Shown here: piece by piece, positions 52,536 through 60,346 of the stretch
How positions within the stretch are numbered: position 1 is the first letter of the stretch
Layout of the letters: each line of letters starts with the position of its first letter
DNA from: Arenicellales bacterium
GTDB lineage: Bacteria > Pseudomonadota > Gammaproteobacteria > Arenicellales > JAJDZL01
NCBI GenBank assembly: GCA_951813075.1
Contig: OX638343.1
Location: 1,271,999-1,335,998, forward strand
Length of the DNA: 64,000 nt
Direction of reading: 5' to 3'
Made by a program: the position numbers and the translations under genes
The notes under the pieces: generated by a model
Told to the model about the DNA's origin: nothing
Database searches by the model: none
What the model saw: the letters and a program-made list of their open reading frames with translations, nothing else

Positions 52536-53528
52536 CTAGGTCTCGATCGTAATTCCGACACTGGCCTCTTCCGCGCGTCCGTTGGCATATGTTGCTATCG
52601 CAGTATCCTGCACGCCTGTTCCGGTTAAATCGCAAATAGTAATGGCTTCGGCAAACGAGCGTCCCAATATTTTGCCAGATACAATTTCACCGAGTTCCGG
52701 GTATACATTTGCAGCATCTGCCGTACCGGCAACAATCGCATGGTGCAATTCACCAAGATTTTCTGTTTGCGAACGTCGATCGGGGACATAAAGATCGGCA
52801 ACCGAGAAACACTCGGGATCCAGTTCATTCTTATGCTCCTGATCAGCGCCCATCGAAGTGATATGCTGGCCCTTTTGCAACCACTCTCCCATCACCAGTG
52901 GTGAAGACGAGGGTGTCGTCGTCACAATAATGTCCGCCGAACAGACTGAACTTTCAAGATCAGAAACCGCACGGACGGCAATTCCGAGTCGTGTTGTAAG
53001 TTCTTCAGCCACCGAAGTCACTTTTTTGAGATCCCGGCCCCACATTGTCGCCTCGCGAATTGGCCGCACAAGACACAGTGCTTCAAGCTGCAATTTGGCT
53101 TGCTGACCTGCACCGACAATACAGGCACTTGCCGAATCTTCCCGCGAGAGATAGCGCGCTGCAACCGCACCAGCTGCCGCTGTTCGGACATCGGTCAGAT
53201 AGCCGTTATCGAGCAGAACAGCTTCAACCAAACCTGTTCGTACAGAAAACAGTACCATCAATCCTGTGGTGCTCGGCAGGCCGAGCTTCGGATTGTCGAA
53301 AAATCCAGGAGACATTTTGATCGCAAAGCTATCCAGTCCGGGCATATATGCGGTCTTGACATCCACTTCGCCATTTGACTCTTCAATTGCCATCGACAAT
53401 ATCGGTGGCATGACGACTGTCCCTTCGGCAAGCGCGATAAACGCAGATTGCACGCACTCAACAGCGTCCAAATCAAGTCGGACGACTTGACGTAACTCGG
53501 ACTCAGTGACAATTTTAAGACTCGGCAT
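52536..53528 (-). CDS. eutC: EutC-like ornithine cyclodeaminase/mu-crystallin family protein
   Basis: 330 aa. It has the OCD family fold with KTAYMPGLDSFAIKMSPGFF, TGLVEAVLLDNGYLTDVRTAAAGA and the NAD-binding loop CIVGAGQQAKLQLEAL near residues 137-152, then CSADIIVTTTPSSSPLV and TSMGADQEHKNELDPE. In eut clusters EutC is an OCD-like protein of hydroxyectoine/ectoine breakdown whose exact step is not settled. The gene overlaps the preceding dioxygenase gene by 14 bases and ends 10 bases before doeA. A generic amino-acid cyclodeaminase or imine reductase activity is the alternative. Confidence 0.83.
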   Translation of the reverse strand: MPSLKIVTESELRQVVRLDLDAVECVQSAFIALAEGTVVMPPILSMAIEESNGEVDVKTAYMPGLDSFAIKMSPGFFDNPKLGLPSTTGLMVLFSVRTGLVEAVLLDNGYLTDVRTAAAGAVAARYLSREDSASACIVGAGQQAKLQLEALCLVRPIREATMWGRDLKKVTSVAEELTTRLGIAVRAVSDLESSVCSADIIVTTTPSSSPLVMGEWLQKGQHITSMGADQEHKNELDPECFSVADLYVPDRRSQTENLGELHHAIVAGTADAANVYPELGEIVSGKILGRSFAEAITICDLTGTGVQDTAIATYANGRAEEASVGITIET

Positions 53529-54417
53529 AGCTCAATTCCGTGTGTTCTTGATGCTCAAAAATTGAGGTGTAACTATCGGACCAATCCGGTGGCATCGGTA
53601 CAATCATATCCTCGTGATGAGCAACTCCCGGGTCCACGCCGCGAATGAGTTCACGATAGTGCACGCTCGGATAGGCAGGTGCAGTATACGGAACCGCGTC
53701 AGCCGCGCTGTATGTCAAAACAAACGCCGGCCTTCCTGCACTACTTTTGTTGGTCGATGAACCGTGGATGGTACGACTGTGATGAACCGAAAGAATTCCG
53801 GGTGGACCGGTTGCCGTAACAATATTATCCATGTCCGCTCTTTTCAGGTCTTCCGCAGAAATTGCCCCGGTCCAATTCCCCTGATTGTCATAATGTGCAA
53901 ATATCTCGCCTTTGTGACTGCCTGAAATTAATTGTAAAGGTCCCTGATCCTGGGTTGCACCATCCATCATCAACAGAAATTGCAGCGTGCCAGCATGTGT
54001 ATGCGGGTAGAACGCAATATCCTGATGCCATTGGACAGCCGCGCCACCGTCAGCCCACTTGAAATTAATCATCAACTCCCGAAATCTGAGATTCGGCCCC
54101 AAGAGATCCGCGGCAATGTCCGCGATAACCGATTCCGAACTCAGCTGCCAGAATATTGGATCATACTCATCAAGATAGGCAATACGGCGAACACGGGGAT
54201 TCTCAGAAGCGTGATCAGGTTCCAGGTCCACTCTTCGGGTTGACTCGGTCATGCTTCGGGTAAGTTCAATAAGATCATCAACTGCACTGCGCAGTGGGTT
54301 CAGCCATTCCTCTCCGATTGAATCAGGAAGAATCAGATACCCGAGTTCATAGTATGACTCCCGCTGGTCCTGGCTGATTACGGTAGGAGGGACCGAGTAA
54401 ATCTGTTCGAGTCTCAT
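53515..54417 (-). CDS. PhyH-family Fe(II)/2-oxoglutarate dioxygenase in the eutB position
   Basis: 300 aa. It has an N-terminal phytanoyl-CoA-hydroxylase start (ESYYELGYLILPDSIG). The iron motif HxD is at H131/D133 (WHQDIAFYPH), the distal His at 218 (HHSRTIHGSS) and the 2-oxoglutarate Arg at 229 (AGRPAFVLTYS). It belongs to the same superfamily as ectoine hydroxylase EctD but lacks EctD's 'F.WHSDFETWH' signature, so it is a different member. It lies between eutA and eutC, where known eut clusters carry the dehydratase eutB, and overlaps eutC by 14 bases. It may hydroxylate or oxidatively demethylate the transported substrate; that is inference. Confidence 0.85.
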   Translation of the reverse strand: MRLEQIYSVPPTVISQDQRESYYELGYLILPDSIGEEWLNPLRSAVDDLIELTRSMTESTRRVDLEPDHASENPRVRRIAYLDEYDPIFWQLSSESVIADIAADLLGPNLRFRELMINFKWADGGAAVQWHQDIAFYPHTHAGTLQFLLMMDGATQDQGPLQLISGSHKGEIFAHYDNQGNWTGAISAEDLKRADMDNIVTATGPPGILSVHHSRTIHGSSTNKSSAGRPAFVLTYSAADAVPYTAPAYPSVHYRELIRGVDPGVAHHEDMIVPMPPDWSDSYTSIFEHQEHTELSYAES

Positions 54418-54433
54418 TCTTGATGATCTTAAC

Positions 54434-55255
54434 TTAAGCTGCTACGCTTTCCTGAAATCTGTGGGGAAGCCTTCGCATAAGTCTGCCAAATCCTGCAATC
54501 GACTCTTCGTAACCAACCGCACACAACGAATGCCAAAACAATGCCTGATTGGCGGTTACAACCGGCTTGCCAAGCTTCTGTTCTATCTGTTCAACCACAT
54601 CAACCGCACGAATTGCGGTACAGGAAATGAACAAGGCATCGGCATCGTCCCGGTCGGCTTCCAGCGCCCCGTCAAATATCGATTGTGGCGTAAGTCTTGC
54701 CATATCTTCGTTGCTTGACAATCGAAAACTGGTAAATGCTGATAATTCAAAGCCTGCATCGATCAGAAAATTCGCAATTGTCGTGTTCACCTCATCAATG
54801 TACGGTGTCAGAACTGCGATTCTCTGTGCCTCGAACTCTTGCAGTGCCGACACCGCTGCTGTGATCGGTGTAATGACAGGAAGCCCCGGTCTGACTTCGT
54901 GAATACAGCGCGCTACTGTGTCATATCCCATCACGACAGTTCCGGATGTGCAACTGTACGCGGCCGCATCGAGTCGCGAGCCAGGTATGAGAGTTGCAGC
55001 AGCTTTGGTCAGCTCAGGCTCCATCGCTTTGAGCGTCTCAACCGAGCATAAATCGTCATTGGGTACCCTTGCGACAAATATCGCGATGTCATCGCTGGCA
55101 CCCATATTGAGAAAATCACGTTCAGTCGCCAGATCGTTTGATAGTGCAAGCAGGCCAATTCGAAATTTTCCAGGACCAAGATCGAACTCGTAACGTGCAC
55201 GCACCGGCTCGAAATCCAATAGCCCGCTCGATTCGTGGTTCAAGAGAGTATTCAT
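54434..55255 (-). CDS. eutA: EutA-like Asp/Glu racemase-superfamily protein
   Basis: 273 aa. It has two half-site cysteines, Cys102 in AYSCTSGTVVMG and Cys212 in FISCTAIRAVDV, with VITPITAAVSAL and VLTPYIDEVN between, matching the maleate isomerase/arylmalonate decarboxylase branch of the Asp/Glu racemase superfamily to which EutA belongs. In eut clusters EutA is thought to isomerise hydroxyectoine or an intermediate before dehydration. It is the first catabolic gene after the ABC importer genes (22-base gap) and 16 bases before the PhyH gene. Confidence 0.83.
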   Translation of the reverse strand: MNTLLNHESSGLLDFEPVRARYEFDLGPGKFRIGLLALSNDLATERDFLNMGASDDIAIFVARVPNDDLCSVETLKAMEPELTKAAATLIPGSRLDAAAYSCTSGTVVMGYDTVARCIHEVRPGLPVITPITAAVSALQEFEAQRIAVLTPYIDEVNTTIANFLIDAGFELSAFTSFRLSSNEDMARLTPQSIFDGALEADRDDADALFISCTAIRAVDVVEQIEQKLGKPVVTANQALFWHSLCAVGYEESIAGFGRLMRRLPHRFQESVAA

Positions 55256-55277
55256 GACAATGCCTTTTGGAAAAGTA

Positions 55278-56366
55278 TCAGGTAGTGGATGAAATCACTA
55301 TACAGTCCGATGGACGAAACGCCAGTCCGACGCGCTCACCGTGCTGTCTGAGCGACTGACCGGTATATGGCTGACAGATGGTTAGCATTTCACCGTTAGC
55401 AAGTTCAACCAGTGTATGGATGTCAGCTCCAAGATGTGCCACATCCCGAACCACGCCTTGCAAGTGGTTACAGTATTCAGAAATTTGCTGCAAATCTTGC
55501 CGATCCTCGGTACGGATACGCTCCGGTCTGATACAAACATCGTAAGCACCTGCGTCGTGGTCCGGTCGGTGTATCAGAAAGGAAATGTCCTTGCTGATGG
55601 AAAATTCAACCAGATCATCATCGCCATCTTTCCCCAACTTCCCCGAAAACCAGTTTGAACGACCTATGAATTCCGCAACGAAACGAGAAGTCGGATTCTT
55701 GTATATGTCTGTGGGTGAACCTTCCTGAACGATTCTTCCTTCGTTCATGACAATCAATGAATCACCGAGACTCATCGCTTCTTCCTGATCGTGGGTTACG
55801 ATGATGGTGGTCGCATCAACTGCGGACAAAATCTGTTTCAACTCGATCCGGAGTTCCTGACGTAATTTGGCATCAAGAGCCGAAAGTGGCTCGTCAAGCA
55901 GCACAACTTCCGGACTTGTGGCGAGTGCACGAGCAAGCGCGACACGCTGTTGTTGTCCGCCAGACAATTGGCTTGGACGACGGTCAGCCAATCCTTCGAG
56001 TTTGACAAGTCCAAGCATTTCGCCCACCCGGTCATCAAGTGCGCCACGATCAAATTTTCGCCTTTTCAAGCCATAGGCGATGTTCTGTTGAACGGTCATA
56101 TGCGGGAAAAGTGCGTAATCCTGAAACAGTAGCCCCACGTTTCGTTCGTAGGGCCGTTTGCCCAGCATACTCTCGCCCGAGATCAAAACATCACCCTCAC
56201 TCGGATTCTCAAAGCCGGCAATCATGCGAAGAGTAGTCGTCTTGCCGCATCCCGAAGGGCCCAAAAGCGACAGAATATCGCCCTTTCCCAGACTGAAAGT
56301 GACATCCTCCACCGCCGTGAATCCACCAAATCGCTTGGTAACATTTTTCAGTTCAACAACTGCCAT
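55278..56366 (-). CDS. PotA-like ABC transporter ATP-binding protein
   Basis: 362 aa from ATG 56364-56366, 10 bases after the permease stop. Walker A GPSGCGKTT is at 36-44, the Q-loop in LLFQDYALFPHMTV, signature LSGGQQQRVALARAL and Walker B VVLLDEPLSALDAKLR; a TOBE domain occupies the last about 100 residues (RPERI at its start). It is the MalK/PotA-type ATPase of polyamine, iron and sulfate importers. It works with the two permeases and the Tat-exported binding protein encoded upstream. The catabolic genes that follow suggest an ectoine- or betaine-like substrate. Confidence 0.92.
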   Translation of the reverse strand: MAVVELKNVTKRFGGFTAVEDVTFSLGKGDILSLLGPSGCGKTTTLRMIAGFENPSEGDVLISGESMLGKRPYERNVGLLFQDYALFPHMTVQQNIAYGLKRRKFDRGALDDRVGEMLGLVKLEGLADRRPSQLSGGQQQRVALARALATSPEVVLLDEPLSALDAKLRQELRIELKQILSAVDATTIIVTHDQEEAMSLGDSLIVMNEGRIVQEGSPTDIYKNPTSRFVAEFIGRSNWFSGKLGKDGDDDLVEFSISKDISFLIHRPDHDAGAYDVCIRPERIRTEDRQDLQQISEYCNHLQGVVRDVAHLGADIHTLVELANGEMLTICQPYTGQSLRQHGERVGLAFRPSDCIVISSTT

Positions 56367-56376
56367 CGAACTACTA

Positions 56377-57207
56377 CTATGACCTATAGACCCCGCCACC
56401 GATCACGCGCTCAAGTCCAATTATCCAATCCAATACCACAATCAATACGATTGTAAACAACATCAGAATAACCGATGCTGCAGCGATTGTGAGGTCGAAA
56501 TTCGTGCGCATCATACTCACCATCGCGACAGGCAGCGTATATGTATCGGGAGATGTGAGAAACAGGCTCACCGCAACATCATCCATGGAGAATGCAAAGG
56601 CAAATACCGCACCAGCGATCATGCCCGTGCGCGCAAGTGGAAATGTGACATCCCAGAAAGCCTGCCATTCATTGGCGCCCAATGTCATTGCGGCTTCGGT
56701 AAGATTTCTGCGGATGCCTGTCAGCCCGGCAAGTGTCGTTCGCACCGTATAGGGAAATGTGATGATTATATGTCCGGCGAGTAGACGCGGGTATCCCTGA
56801 AACACACCGATCAATGCGAAAAACAAAAGCAGCGCGAAACCGACGACCACTGCTGGAATCACCAAAGGAGAAAGAAACACCGTTTCTATCGCTTGCTTTC
56901 CGGGAAAGTCATAACGATCAAGAACAATGGCAGCACTCACCCCTGCAAAAGTCGATACCGCAGCCGCAATGACTGCGATGATCAGACTCGTTTTCAACCC
57001 GTTCAGGTAGTAAGTATCCGAGAAGAATCTCTCATACCAGTGAAACGAGAATTCAGTCGGTGGAAATCGCCCCAGATAACTACGCGCATCGAACGACATC
57101 AGGATGGAGACAACAATCGGCGCGATCAGAAATACCAATGTCACCGCGATGATCAGCCACACAAGCCACAGCCCAAGATTGTCAATTTGACGGTTTAACG
57201 CATTCAT
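56377..57207 (-). CDS. PotC-like ABC transporter permease
   Basis: 276 aa from ATG 57205-57207, two bases after the stop of the other permease gene. Six transmembrane helices are predicted at about 12-35, 65-90, 100-125, 135-155, 185-205 and 235-260. The cytoplasmic coupling motif EAAMTLGANEWQAFWDVTFP at about 187-206 is the EAA loop of binding-protein-dependent permeases. By order and length it corresponds to PotC/PotI. It forms the membrane channel with the PotB-like permease. Confidence 0.9.
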   Translation of the reverse strand: MNALNRQIDNLGLWLVWLIIAVTLVFLIAPIVVSILMSFDARSYLGRFPPTEFSFHWYERFFSDTYYLNGLKTSLIIAVIAAAVSTFAGVSAAIVLDRYDFPGKQAIETVFLSPLVIPAVVVGFALLLFFALIGVFQGYPRLLAGHIIITFPYTVRTTLAGLTGIRRNLTEAAMTLGANEWQAFWDVTFPLARTGMIAGAVFAFAFSMDDVAVSLFLTSPDTYTLPVAMVSMMRTNFDLTIAAASVILMLFTIVLIVVLDWIIGLERVIGGGVYRS

Positions 57208-57209
57208 TT

Positions 57210-58061
57210 TCAATACTTGACCAAGCGTTTGCTGACGACGTAGGTCACCCCGTATATGATTGCAAGTGACAGTACAAGCATGATGATGGAAATTGCAGAA
57301 CCACTGGGGTAATTGGAGATCTCACTGAACCTCGCGTAGATCAGATTAGAGACAAACAATATTTTTCCTTTGCCAAGAATCATCGGTACCACGAACGCGG
57401 AAAGACACAGCGTGAACGAAATCAGAAACGCCGATAGCAATCCCGGAATGCATAAAGGAACGGTAATGGAAAGATGCGCCATCCATCGGGACGCGCCAAG
57501 CGCCTGAGCGGCTTCACTGAGTCGTGGGTTGATGTTCTGGATTGTTCCGAGCAAGGTGATTGCCGCGATGGGAACCAGATAGTGAAGCAGTCCGAATATA
57601 ACGATCAACTCGGTATAGAAACGACCGTTCATTGACACACCGAGTAGGCCTGAGAGGATTTTCGCAATTCCCGTCGGACCGAAAGTGAGCTGAAGGGCAT
57701 ACACTCTGATCAGCGTACTGATAAACATGATACCAACCAAAAAGCCAATCGCTATCTTCCGCCAGATCGCACGCAATCGCCGTGTGATGAAGTAGGCAAT
57801 TGGAAATCCGAGTATGAGTCCGGTTATGGAAGCGATCAGACCGATTCGAGCGGTTTCAACGAAATAGTACAGATAATTCGTATTCAACAACTCGGCATAG
57901 TTGAATAGCGTGTAAGGTGCGTCTTTGGCTGCTCCGATACGGCCGGGTTCGAAGAGGCGAAAACTTTCCTCTACAACATTGGCGAGCGGCAGGACTAAAA
58001 ATGCAAGTACGATACCGATACCCGGCACCATTAACAACACTGCACCACGATAATTCTTCAT
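57210..58061 (-). CDS. PotB-like ABC transporter permease
   Basis: 283 aa with six predicted transmembrane helices and the EAA coupling loop EAAQALGASRWMAHLSITVP at about 195. The start ATG 58059-58061 has AGAGGGA just upstream. It resembles PotB/PotH of polyamine importers. A 195-base gap with no other gene separates it from the binding-protein gene, and may hold a hairpin that sets higher expression of the binding protein, as often seen in such operons; I did not identify a specific structure. Confidence 0.9.
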   Translation of the reverse strand: MKNYRGAVLLMVPGIGIVLAFLVLPLANVVEESFRLFEPGRIGAAKDAPYTLFNYAELLNTNYLYYFVETARIGLIASITGLILGFPIAYFITRRLRAIWRKIAIGFLVGIMFISTLIRVYALQLTFGPTGIAKILSGLLGVSMNGRFYTELIVIFGLLHYLVPIAAITLLGTIQNINPRLSEAAQALGASRWMAHLSITVPLCIPGLLSAFLISFTLCLSAFVVPMILGKGKILFVSNLIYARFSEISNYPSGSAISIIMLVLSLAIIYGVTYVVSKRLVKY

Positions 58062-58256
58062 CGTCCCTCTGTGAAATCAGAGATGAATTGCGGACGCGCG
58101 CGCAACTGATCTGGACAGCTCAAGCGGCTTGCATCTGTCTGGCAAGTGACACACGCCTCACCTCAGTACCGAAAATGGAAAAAGTTCATGGAGTGCAAGC
58201 CGCGAGTCAGCGAGCCAGCACCCCATAGACTTCAAATGATACAGACTTGTAACGAC

Positions 58257-59330
58257 TTATAGCAGCGGGACAACGTCGGTTTCAAAACGCTTGTTCCAGC
58301 CATCCAACTCTTTACCCAAATGATCCCAGTCTGGAATCACCGAATATTTCTCGGCTTCCTCTCCCGAGAACCGCAGGTGCTCGATACCATGTTCGGCAGT
58401 GCCGTTGACAGGAACCTCGCCGACTTCCTGATAGTACAGTTCGCTGTTTTCCTTGTTGATCGTATAGTTGGCCAAATCGAATGCAAGCTCCTTGTTCGTC
58501 GAACTGCTCAACACCACCCATCCGCTGACGAACAGCATTGTCTTGAGCGACTCGTCCGTTTTTGTCAGGTGCTTCAACTTGGTTCCCTTGACGCCACTGA
58601 GTGTTCCCTGATCGACGAAAGTAACACAAGTCTCGCCAGTCTCCAATGAAGTAATCACGTCAGAGGTATTCGCTGAGACACGACCAATATTTCCAGACTT
58701 GGCAAGTTCAACGAGAAATTCCCATCCAGGATCCATATTGAATTCGTCGCCTCCTCGCGCTTTAGCGAGTGCGACAACCTGGAGGTTGGTATTCAAGGTC
58801 GGGTTTGGCCACAAAATCTGCCCATTCAATTCCGGACTAAGCAGATCGTCGATATGATTGATTTCGATCGGGCAGTTATCCGGCGCGTAGGTGAAGAAAA
58901 CACCACTCGTGCCACGAGGAATGTTCTTCCAGTTGCCGTCCGCATCCTTCGAGATAAGGCTCTCCGGAACGTCTGCAAGATTCGGGCAATCATCCAGCGT
59001 CACCGTTTCCGCCCAGCCTTCGCGGATCATGGACAGAAATACCGGACTCCAATTGTCCACCAGGTCATAAGGTGGATTCGGCCATGCCGCTTTAATTTTT
59101 GGAAGAATGGATGCCGCACCACCGGAGTGCAAAGTCCAGTTGATGTCACTCTTGCCCCAGTTTGCCGCAATCTTCTTGGTATTGTCAATCCACGGAGGAC
59201 CCCAGTCAACCACCGACAACGGCGATGAACCCAATGCGTTCACAAAAGGAAACGACATGGTTGCAGTTGCAACACCACTCGCTGCTGCAGCTTTGAGCAG
59301 TTCACGGCGGGTTAGATTAGTCTTCATCAT
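58257..59330 (-). CDS. Tat-exported PotD/PotF-like substrate-binding protein
   Basis: 357 aa. The N-terminus has a twin-arginine signal: TRRELLKAAAASG at residues 6-18 followed by a hydrophobic stretch to about 33 (LGS). The mature protein is a type II periplasmic binding protein like PotD/PotF, with several Trp residues (VVDWGPPW, NLVDNWSP-type block, DPGWEFL) that could form an aromatic box for a cationic or zwitterionic amine. An adjacent second ATG at 59327 is equally possible as the start. It is the first gene of the importer/eut operon. Tat export implies folding before export. Confidence 0.87.
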   Translation of the reverse strand: MMKTNLTRRELLKAAAASGVATATMSFPFVNALGSSPLSVVDWGPPWIDNTKKIAANWGKSDINWTLHSGGAASILPKIKAAWPNPPYDLVDNWSPVFLSMIREGWAETVTLDDCPNLADVPESLISKDADGNWKNIPRGTSGVFFTYAPDNCPIEINHIDDLLSPELNGQILWPNPTLNTNLQVVALAKARGGDEFNMDPGWEFLVELAKSGNIGRVSANTSDVITSLETGETCVTFVDQGTLSGVKGTKLKHLTKTDESLKTMLFVSGWVVLSSSTNKELAFDLANYTINKENSELYYQEVGEVPVNGTAEHGIEHLRFSGEEAEKYSVIPDWDHLGKELDGWNKRFETDVVPLL

Positions 59331-59447
59331 ATTTTCCTCTCTGCCATTAAATTTTTATGCTTGTTACTCCTGATCAACAGTTGGTAAGCCGACATATTGG
59401 TATCGATTCCGCAACTGACACTTTAGAGCATTCGCAACTATTTTAAG

Positions 59448-59457
59448 TTGTATACAA
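59448..59457. promoter_or_regulatory. Perfect TTGTATACAA palindrome, probable GntR/FCD operator
   Basis: TTGTATACAA is a perfect 10-base palindrome and matches the general TnGTnnnACnA-type operators bound by FadR-subfamily GntR regulators. It lies 118 bases from the binding-protein start and 105 bases from the start of the divergent GntR gene, in a gap that must contain both promoters. Control of the importer/eut operon, and of gntR itself, through this site is a direct inference. An AT-rich TTTATATAAT lies just beside it (59463-59472) and could be a -10 region. Confidence 0.55.
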
Positions 59458-59561
59458 ATGGTACTTTATATAATTTCACGTGTCAACGGACAGAATTTAA
59501 CCGACAATACTCTAGTTCGATAATCAGAATCTTCGGACATTAATCTTGTAATTTCGCATTG

Positions 59562-60341
59562 ATGAGCAATATCAAAAAGATCGACGGAACATACGATTCA
59601 GCGGCTGAACCCCAGGTGCGGCGCGAGACGTCCAAAGACCGACGTAACCGGATCTACAAAACAATTCGCGAGCGCATCTCGTTACTGATCTATCCACCGA
59701 ATTCTGTAATCGGTGAAACTGAGCTTGCGGGTGAATTCAACGTGAGTCGCACACCAATTCGAAGTGTTCTGCAGAGGCTTCATTTCGAAGGGCTGGTACA
59801 GATTCGCACCGGCGTCGGAACCGTCGTCACCGATGTTGATCTTAAAACAATGAAAGAGGTGTACGACCTTAGAATGTCATTGACGGAACTTTCGGCAGAA
59901 CTTTCGCCAATTGAAATCACCGAGGAACACATACTAGCGATGGAATCCATGCTTGAACGCGCAAAAAATCTGCATGGACGGCGAGACAGTATGGGTTACG
60001 CGCTACTCTGCAACGACCTCCATGAAGTGTTGATGTCGTTGATCGGTAGCAAACCTCTGCAAGAAATTTCCGATAATTTGTACTACCGGTCAGCCAGAAT
60101 CTGGTTGACCATGCTGCCAAATCTCGACTGGGATCAGATCGTAACCGATCAGGAATTGGAAACTTCCGAAATGCTTGCAGCGATGAGACGCAATGACCTG
60201 CGAGGGATGGTGCAGGTGCGACGGTTTTACCTGCATTGCGTTCTCACCCGAATCAGTGACTATCTGCAAGGCAACAACAGTTTGTCATCGCGTGATAGCC
60301 TTAAGATGTCAGAACGCAGGATGCAACGAGGCCGCGACTGA
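59562..60341 (+). CDS. GntR-family transcriptional regulator (FadR/FCD subfamily)
   Basis: 259 aa from ATG 59562. The N-terminal winged helix spans about residues 25-95 (RNRIYKTIRERISLLIYPPN, GETELAGEFNVSRTPIRSVL, LVQIRTGVGTVVTDVD), and the C-terminal FCD ligand-binding helical domain runs to about 235 (VYDLRMSLTELSAELSP, NDLHEVLMSLIGS). It is divergent from the importer/eut operon and five bases ahead of the dimethylglycine/sarcosine dehydrogenase-like gene, with which it is co-transcribed. It most likely represses one or both until a pathway intermediate binds. Confidence 0.9.
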   Translation: MSNIKKIDGTYDSAAEPQVRRETSKDRRNRIYKTIRERISLLIYPPNSVIGETELAGEFNVSRTPIRSVLQRLHFEGLVQIRTGVGTVVTDVDLKTMKEVYDLRMSLTELSAELSPIEITEEHILAMESMLERAKNLHGRRDSMGYALLCNDLHEVLMSLIGSKPLQEISDNLYYRSARIWLTMLPNLDWDQIVTDQELETSEMLAAMRRNDLRGMVQVRRFYLHCVLTRISDYLQGNNSLSSRDSLKMSERRMQRGRD

Positions 60342-60346
60342 ATCGC

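Noticed and set aside
53515..54417. Ectoine hydroxylase EctD
   Set aside because: The PhyH fold and iron ligands are present, but the EctD signature around the HxD motif is absent and the cluster is catabolic.
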